Shown here one piece after another: positions 58,801-64,000 of a stretch of DNA of 64,000 nt (within the stretch, counting starts at the first letter, position 1; every line of letters begins with the position of its first letter). The DNA comes from Primulina eburnea. Its lineage: Eukaryota; Streptophyta; Magnoliopsida; Lamiales; Gesneriaceae. The stretch covers positions 39,042,682 to 39,106,681 of the forward strand of contig NC_133104.1 in assembly GCF_022965805.1 (NCBI RefSeq). The letters run 5' to 3'. Made by a program: the position numbers and the translations under genes. The notes beneath the pieces were generated by a model. That model did not search any database and was not told where the DNA came from. It worked only from the letters and a program-made list of their open reading frames with translations.

Positions 58801-60988
58801 TTAGATGGGTTTGTTATATAAGGCTTTTCAAGTGTTGTTTACCCGATTAACATGGTCTGTGGTCTATTACGTTAATTTAAAGTATAGAGACAATGAATTT
58901 CTACGTCATAAAAAAATGAAAACTGAGTGTAATAAAAAATTAGACAGAAAACTGAAAATATACGCCTCTCAAAAATTATAAAAAGAAAACCTAGAAGTAC
59001 ATGATATGTCATAAGCGACTGATATACGATCATAAATAAAAATTATCTACATACATCTATCAATTATTTTTACTTTTTTTAAAAGCAAGCCTGGTGAGAC
59101 CCATGACAGAGAATTAGGAATAAGAAACAGAATGTGAACTCAATATAATGTTTTCTGGGTTTCAAAAGTCCAGCCCACGATTAAGCCTTTTTATTTTATG
59201 TGGTCCGATCATTTCCGAGCCGTCGATTTTTTGTGGTCCGATCATTTCCGTGCCGTCGACGCCGAAGTCGACGTCGAGTATACCAGAACTAATATATCTA
59301 TATATACATAAGAGGTGGGGGGCTAGCTGCAACCCATATTTATATATATCTATATCTATATATGCATAAAAATATTGGTTAAGCCCAAATATAAGTTAGT
59401 ATGCATGCTACCTAAGCATAAGGGGTGGGCTAGCTAAAACCCATATATATGTAGAATATATAGATTAGGCCCATTGAAAATGTATTTATACAAGTATTAT
59501 TATATTTTGAATATTTTGTATCAAAATTAATTTTTTTTATAACTTGAATGTTTGAAAAATTATATAAGATTAATAACTTTTTTTAAAAAAAACAAATGAT
59601 TATTTTATAAATGCAAAAAATATGTAAAAATAATATTATGGAAATGTAAATTATATAAAAACGCATCATATGTTTTTAAAAAACTAAAGTTTGTGATAAA
59701 ATTCGATTGGAATTTTATGAATTCCATTCCAAAATCTTAAAAACCATATATAAGTAAAATATAACATTTTAAAAAATCTCCAAAATATTTACAAAAATTG
59801 AGTGCAATTGTAGAATATGATAAAAATTGAAGGATACAAGTATCAAATTATAACTTTAAACTATTAACCAAAAAAGTATAATAACTTGTTTGTTTCTAGG
59901 TTTTTGTTAAAAATCATAGAATTTGAAGCAAAAGTTAATCACAAACATCCCAAAGCATTTTCAGCCAACGAAAAGCCAAGAAATGCATCCTAAAAGCTCT
60001 CCCAAACACTTCTTTAGCAATTGCCGATTTGTTTCGTAATTAAAATGTACCAAATAATATAATATAATGTAGGTTATTATTATTTTATTTTATATTTTTT
60101 AGAAAATACAAGACTTACTGTAGCAGTTAATATTAAAAAAAATGTAAAATTACTCATACCAACTTCTTAATAAAACTTTGTAAAAATTGTCTAGCATCTC
60201 TGTTATAATAAAATTTTAAATTTTAGAAACAGATGAATTTTGAAAATAACATAGCTATTCGAATATTTGTAAATTGGATTTTGGAATATTCATTTGAACG
60301 ATTTAATTTTTTAAATAAAAAAAATAGATTTAATATTATATCGGAAGATTGAAATTGGGGATGCCTCCATTATACGAAACACGCAGCATAGAAGCCGACC
60401 AATAAAATCCTATGATTTGTACTTCGTGTTCCCGATTTTAAAATTATCCACTGTGGTTGGTCCAGTACGGTCGGCCCACCTTCACCATGTGGTCCGCCGC
60501 TTCGGCCCACACATCATTATCCCTACAATACAATTCCATTTTTACCCCACGGGAAATCTTTTAAAATAGAGTCAATTTTGTTTATTTATATTAATGATTT
60601 TCAGTATATTTTAATATATATATATAAACTAGGGATTTGGATTGTCGGATCCAATATTAACGAGTTCTTTTTTTTTTCACGAAATATTAAGACAAGCATA
60701 TTAAAAAAGTTAAAATTCATATAAAGAGAAACTCGAACTCGAGTCAAACTCGATCTGTTGTAACTTTTAGGACAACAAAAACTTACACTTGTGGCTGATT
60801 TCTTTCTTCCTTTTTCTACTGATTGGCAGGGGTATGGAACTCCGTAAAAGTGAGAGTGAGTCACATTCTTATTTTTAAAAATATCAAGATATAGGATAAT
60901 ATATATTCGAAGAAATTAATAAACAGTAAATAATTTATTTTTGGGACAAAATATTTCATGACATCTTATCCCAATTACAAGACTCTAA
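58801..60988. other. AT-rich intergenic stretch with short direct repeats
   Basis: TGTGGTCCGATCATTTCCG is repeated at 59200 and 59234. A GTGGG(GG)CTAGCT...AACCCATAT block occurs at 59315 and 59425. No gene is supported. Confidence 0.5.
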
Positions 60989-61537
60989 GGGAGTGTTTGG
61001 TTGGCAGGATTAGGGGGGATTATTTTTTTTATCTTGCCTAGTCAGCTATTTGGTACGCGTGATTATTTAACCAAGTCAATCCCTCCGATGAATGATTATG
61101 TTATATTAGGTAGGTTAAAATAATACATCCTCACCCCCTAGGATTATTTATCCAACTCTTAATACCTCCTATTTTCCAATTTTACATCTCTTTTATATTC
61201 AAGCTCACCACCACTTCCCGCCACCGACCGCCGGCCTACCACCGGCCGACCGCCGGCGCCGGCGCCGACCGATTTTTCCGGCTGGCCGTTTCCGGCCGCC
61301 GCCCCGTCAGTCGTTTCCGGCCGGCCGGCCGCTGGTCCCCTGCCGCCACTTGTCGCCGCCGCGAAGAAGAATGGCAATTTTGTCTTTTCATCAAAAAATT
61401 CAAAATTATCCTACACTTAAAAATCTTACCAACATAATATTATTTTACACCATATATTACAATTCTACCACAATCATTTTCTTCATCATTTACATACTAA
61501 TCATTAGTTTATCATATCCTTCCAACCAAACGCAACC
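60989..61537. mobile_element. Tourist-like MITE with GC-rich core (549 bp)
   Basis: The ends are GGGAGTGTTTGGTTGGCAGG and, on the other strand, GGTTGCGTTTGGTTGGAAGG. TAA is duplicated at 60986-60988 and 61538-61540. The centre, 61205-61370, is very GC-rich (CCGCCGGCGCCGGCGCCG) in an otherwise AT-rich element. Confidence 0.88.
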
Positions 61538-61615
61538 TAAATATTGAAAGTTAGATGGAGAAATTTCACAATTCTACATCACTTTTTAATATTATATATT
61601 GTACATAGAATAAAT

Positions 61616-61797
61616 TCAAAAATTTGTGTAAGACGGTCTCACAAGTCGCATTTTGTGAGACATGTCTCTTATTTGGGTAATTCATCAAAAAATTTTATTT
61701 TTTATGCTAAAAATATTAGTTTTTATTGTGAATCGATAGGCTTGACCCGTCTCGTAAATAAATATTAGTGAGACTGTCTCACAAGAGATTTACTCTA
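61616..61797 (-). repeat. 180-bp GAGACGGTCTCAC family, copy H
   Basis: It begins AAAAATTTGTGTAAGACGG and ends GACTGTCTCACAAGAGATTT. The most diverged member after copy A. Confidence 0.88.
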
Positions 61798-62856
61798 GAA
61801 TAAATACTCATGATTCCTTTTCTAACCTAGGCCCTAGCGTTTGGCTCAGTCAATTCAAGCCAACAATTAAATTAATAACGTGTAATTTAGTTTATTACAA
61901 GGTTTCTCTATACTTGTGAAATGTGTACTATATTATCATATTTTATTGTATATTATATAGTTTACATATGTTATTATAATAAATAATATTATAGAGCAAA
62001 AAGAGAAGTTGGGCAGCTTCCTGAAAATGGGCCTAATAAATTAGTACATGAAAACAGTGCAATGGAACACTTTCCAGTGCATGCACCTGGCAACTAAGCA
62101 TAAGCAAAACTGGAATCCCTAGATGGCTTCCCCTTTTTTATATTTTATTATCAAATGTGCTTTCAACAAAACTTCAACAGTTATTTCTTGGTCATAATTT
62201 TCTATAATTAATGTCTTTACTGATTAATTATAACTAATATCAACGATGTAATTCAAATATTTCTAAGCATCGCGTTTTGATCGAAAACAATATTGCAGGT
62301 ATGTATATATATATGTGTTGATTTGATTTGATATCTTTAAACACATGGACGGGAAGTCAGCTCCCTTTCATGAAAAGATTTTAGAAATAAGCAGTTTACT
62401 AATAATTCCTTCAAATAAAACAAGAATTGAGGCTGTTTAATGAAAATTAATTATTATTTTAAAAGTGGACCATAGTCCAACCAATTTTTGAATTACATTC
62501 AATTAGTTCCATCAAATAATGTGACTTGACGCTTTTGGATTCTAAATCCAAGGAGCAAACAAATATATAATATTCACAAATATAACGCTTTTGGATTCTA
62601 AATCATGAATATGAAAATTGTTGATTGATAACTTGTGAATTTCATTCCACACTTAGTTATCATGCATAAAATACATTATTATTTAAAAACGTATACCGAT
62701 CCATCGTATATCAAGACCTTAAAAACAACTACACAAATACGCGCGCACACACATATGTATGTATATATCCAACACAAGTAAGAGATCAAAACACGCTTTT
62801 CTCTCTCCAAAATATACACAGTAAAAATACACTAAATTAATTTCAATATTAAGAAG

Positions 62857-62946
<90 letters not shown>

Positions 62947-63599
62947 TCTACACTGAGCAAGAGTTGTTCATGTTTGTGCACTCACATGGAGGCATGTGCA
63001 CTCAGTTTGGACTGATGTTGAAACATCCAAATTTTGTATCTCATAAGTCAACTAATCTCTTACAACGCCACGCATCAATCATCAGTGGAGAGCCAATAAT
63101 CCACGTTGGCTAAAATTTAATTATTAATTGTAAAATATTATACACTGTTTTTAGTTTAAAAACTGGATCTTGTTTCTTAGTTACAAAATCTCTCTTTTCA
63201 ATCAATAATAAAAAAGGGATAAAGTTATTTTGAAAATATATATTTTAATATGATTTATTGGAATGAATATATTATGAATGAGGGATATTAACATTTTAGG
63301 TTTAGTACATGTTTTTTCCTCATGTAAATAATAATAATTATTATAAAATATGGAACTTTCACCTCGTTGGCAGAGCAGAGTTTCTTATCATTTCATGTCT
63401 CCATAGGGGAAGCTACAATAATTGAATTGACCCTTAACTAGCAACTTGCAATATTTATTCTAAAAAAAATTAAATTTATTTATTTTATAAAAAATATCCA
63501 ATTTTTAATAGAATTCACGCAAATAATCAGTCCCATGGATTTGCATCGACGGATCATCGGTAGACGTCGTCACTTTCGTCTAGATCGAAAAAAATATAT
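61798..63599. other. AT-rich intergenic stretch
   Basis: No gene. AACGCTTTTGGATTCTAAATC is repeated (62528 and 62584). Confidence 0.45.
62863..62941. repeat. Long (TA)n microsatellite
   Basis: About 39 TA units with one ATG interruption near 62898. Confidence 0.95.
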
Positions 63600-64000
63600 T
63601 TGAAGGATATATTTAACTTCAACACTGATGATGACTGGGTGAATTGAGTAAGAGATAAGTATGAAATTTTATCGGATCGAATTGTTTGAGGTGAACAAAA
63701 ATGAGAGCGTAGCAAAATATATTCAAGCTATCACTTTTCTCCCCGCGAGGATAACTGTATCCTGAAAACACAAAGATAACCACGTGAATGGGCGTCGGAG
63801 GGGAATCGGACGTGACCACTCCGACGCTCAAGTCAGTGAAGAGTTTTTAGAGAGAATTTAGTAATAAAATGTCCTTAGGAAAATGTCTAAATAATACCCC
63901 TTCTTAAGTTAAACAAATTTGGTATTTATAGAACAAGTTGATGATGATCTTGTTTTCAGTGTCTTCTTATTATTTATGGCAAGATGATTGTCCATACTCT
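63600..64000 (-). mobile_element. Truncated LTR at the right edge, related to the Tat LTR
   Basis: GTGAATGGGCGTCGGAGGGG and GTGACCACTCCGACGCTCAA near 63784-63832 match, with changes, the Tat LTR blocks (GTGAATGGGCGCCGGAGGGG and GTGACCACTCCGATGCTTAA). A minus-strand TATAAATACC lies near 63921-63930. The element continues beyond the window. Confidence 0.7.

Overview
The window is nuclear DNA of a flowering plant, probably a eudicot. It has split genes with short plant-type GT-AG introns, an AT-rich background and layered retrotransposons and MITEs. The ~180-bp GAGACGGTCTCAC repeat family is one I associate with asterids, but that placement is weak.

Left part (1-13.4 kb): two host genes, both on the minus strand. 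The first (730-4292) encodes a cysteine-rich membrane-type protein of a conserved plant family. It has eight coding exons, two of them microexons of 22 and 19 nt, and a premature TGA that cuts off a still-recognisable Pro/Tyr/Gly-rich tail. The second (9311-11472) is an intact six-exon SAP30-like gene (230 aa), a Sin3/histone-deacetylase complex subunit. Its likely 5'-UTR intron carries a Harbinger-type MITE. LTR remnants lie between the two genes.

Middle (13.4-26.4 kb): gene-poor AT-rich DNA with eight-copy family members of the 180-bp inverted-repeat element, nested Harbinger-like MITEs, a hAT/Mutator-like MITE and a LINE-type RNase H fragment.

26.4-39.5 kb: a 13.1-kb Ty3/gypsy element of the Tat lineage on the minus strand (711-bp LTRs, TSD TTACC, dual RNase H). 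Its LTRs differ at about 5 of 711 sites, yet the polyprotein has three in-frame stops and one frameshift. Its 6.5-kb 3' region holds three genes on the OPPOSITE strand. Each has a TATA box and a shared upstream promoter block at the same distance (109-110 bp), and each is followed by a tandem-repeat array. Two of these genes are diverged duplicates of a small helical protein; the third is a spliced, coiled-coil gene of the 'putative gypsy type transposon' kind. This is the most unusual system in the window.

39.7-56.9 kb: a solo copia-like LTR (39702-46590) containing a hAT MITE and an RT-deleted Ty1/copia element. It is followed by an ARID/SANT pseudogene that was split by a copia-like LTR and then by a very young chromovirus (Tekay/Del-like, 1597-bp LTRs with two differences, one nonsense codon in the polyprotein).

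57-64 kb: nested hAT/Tourist MITEs, a Tourist MITE with a GC-rich core, more 180-bp repeats, a long (TA)n tract, and a truncated LTR running off the right edge.
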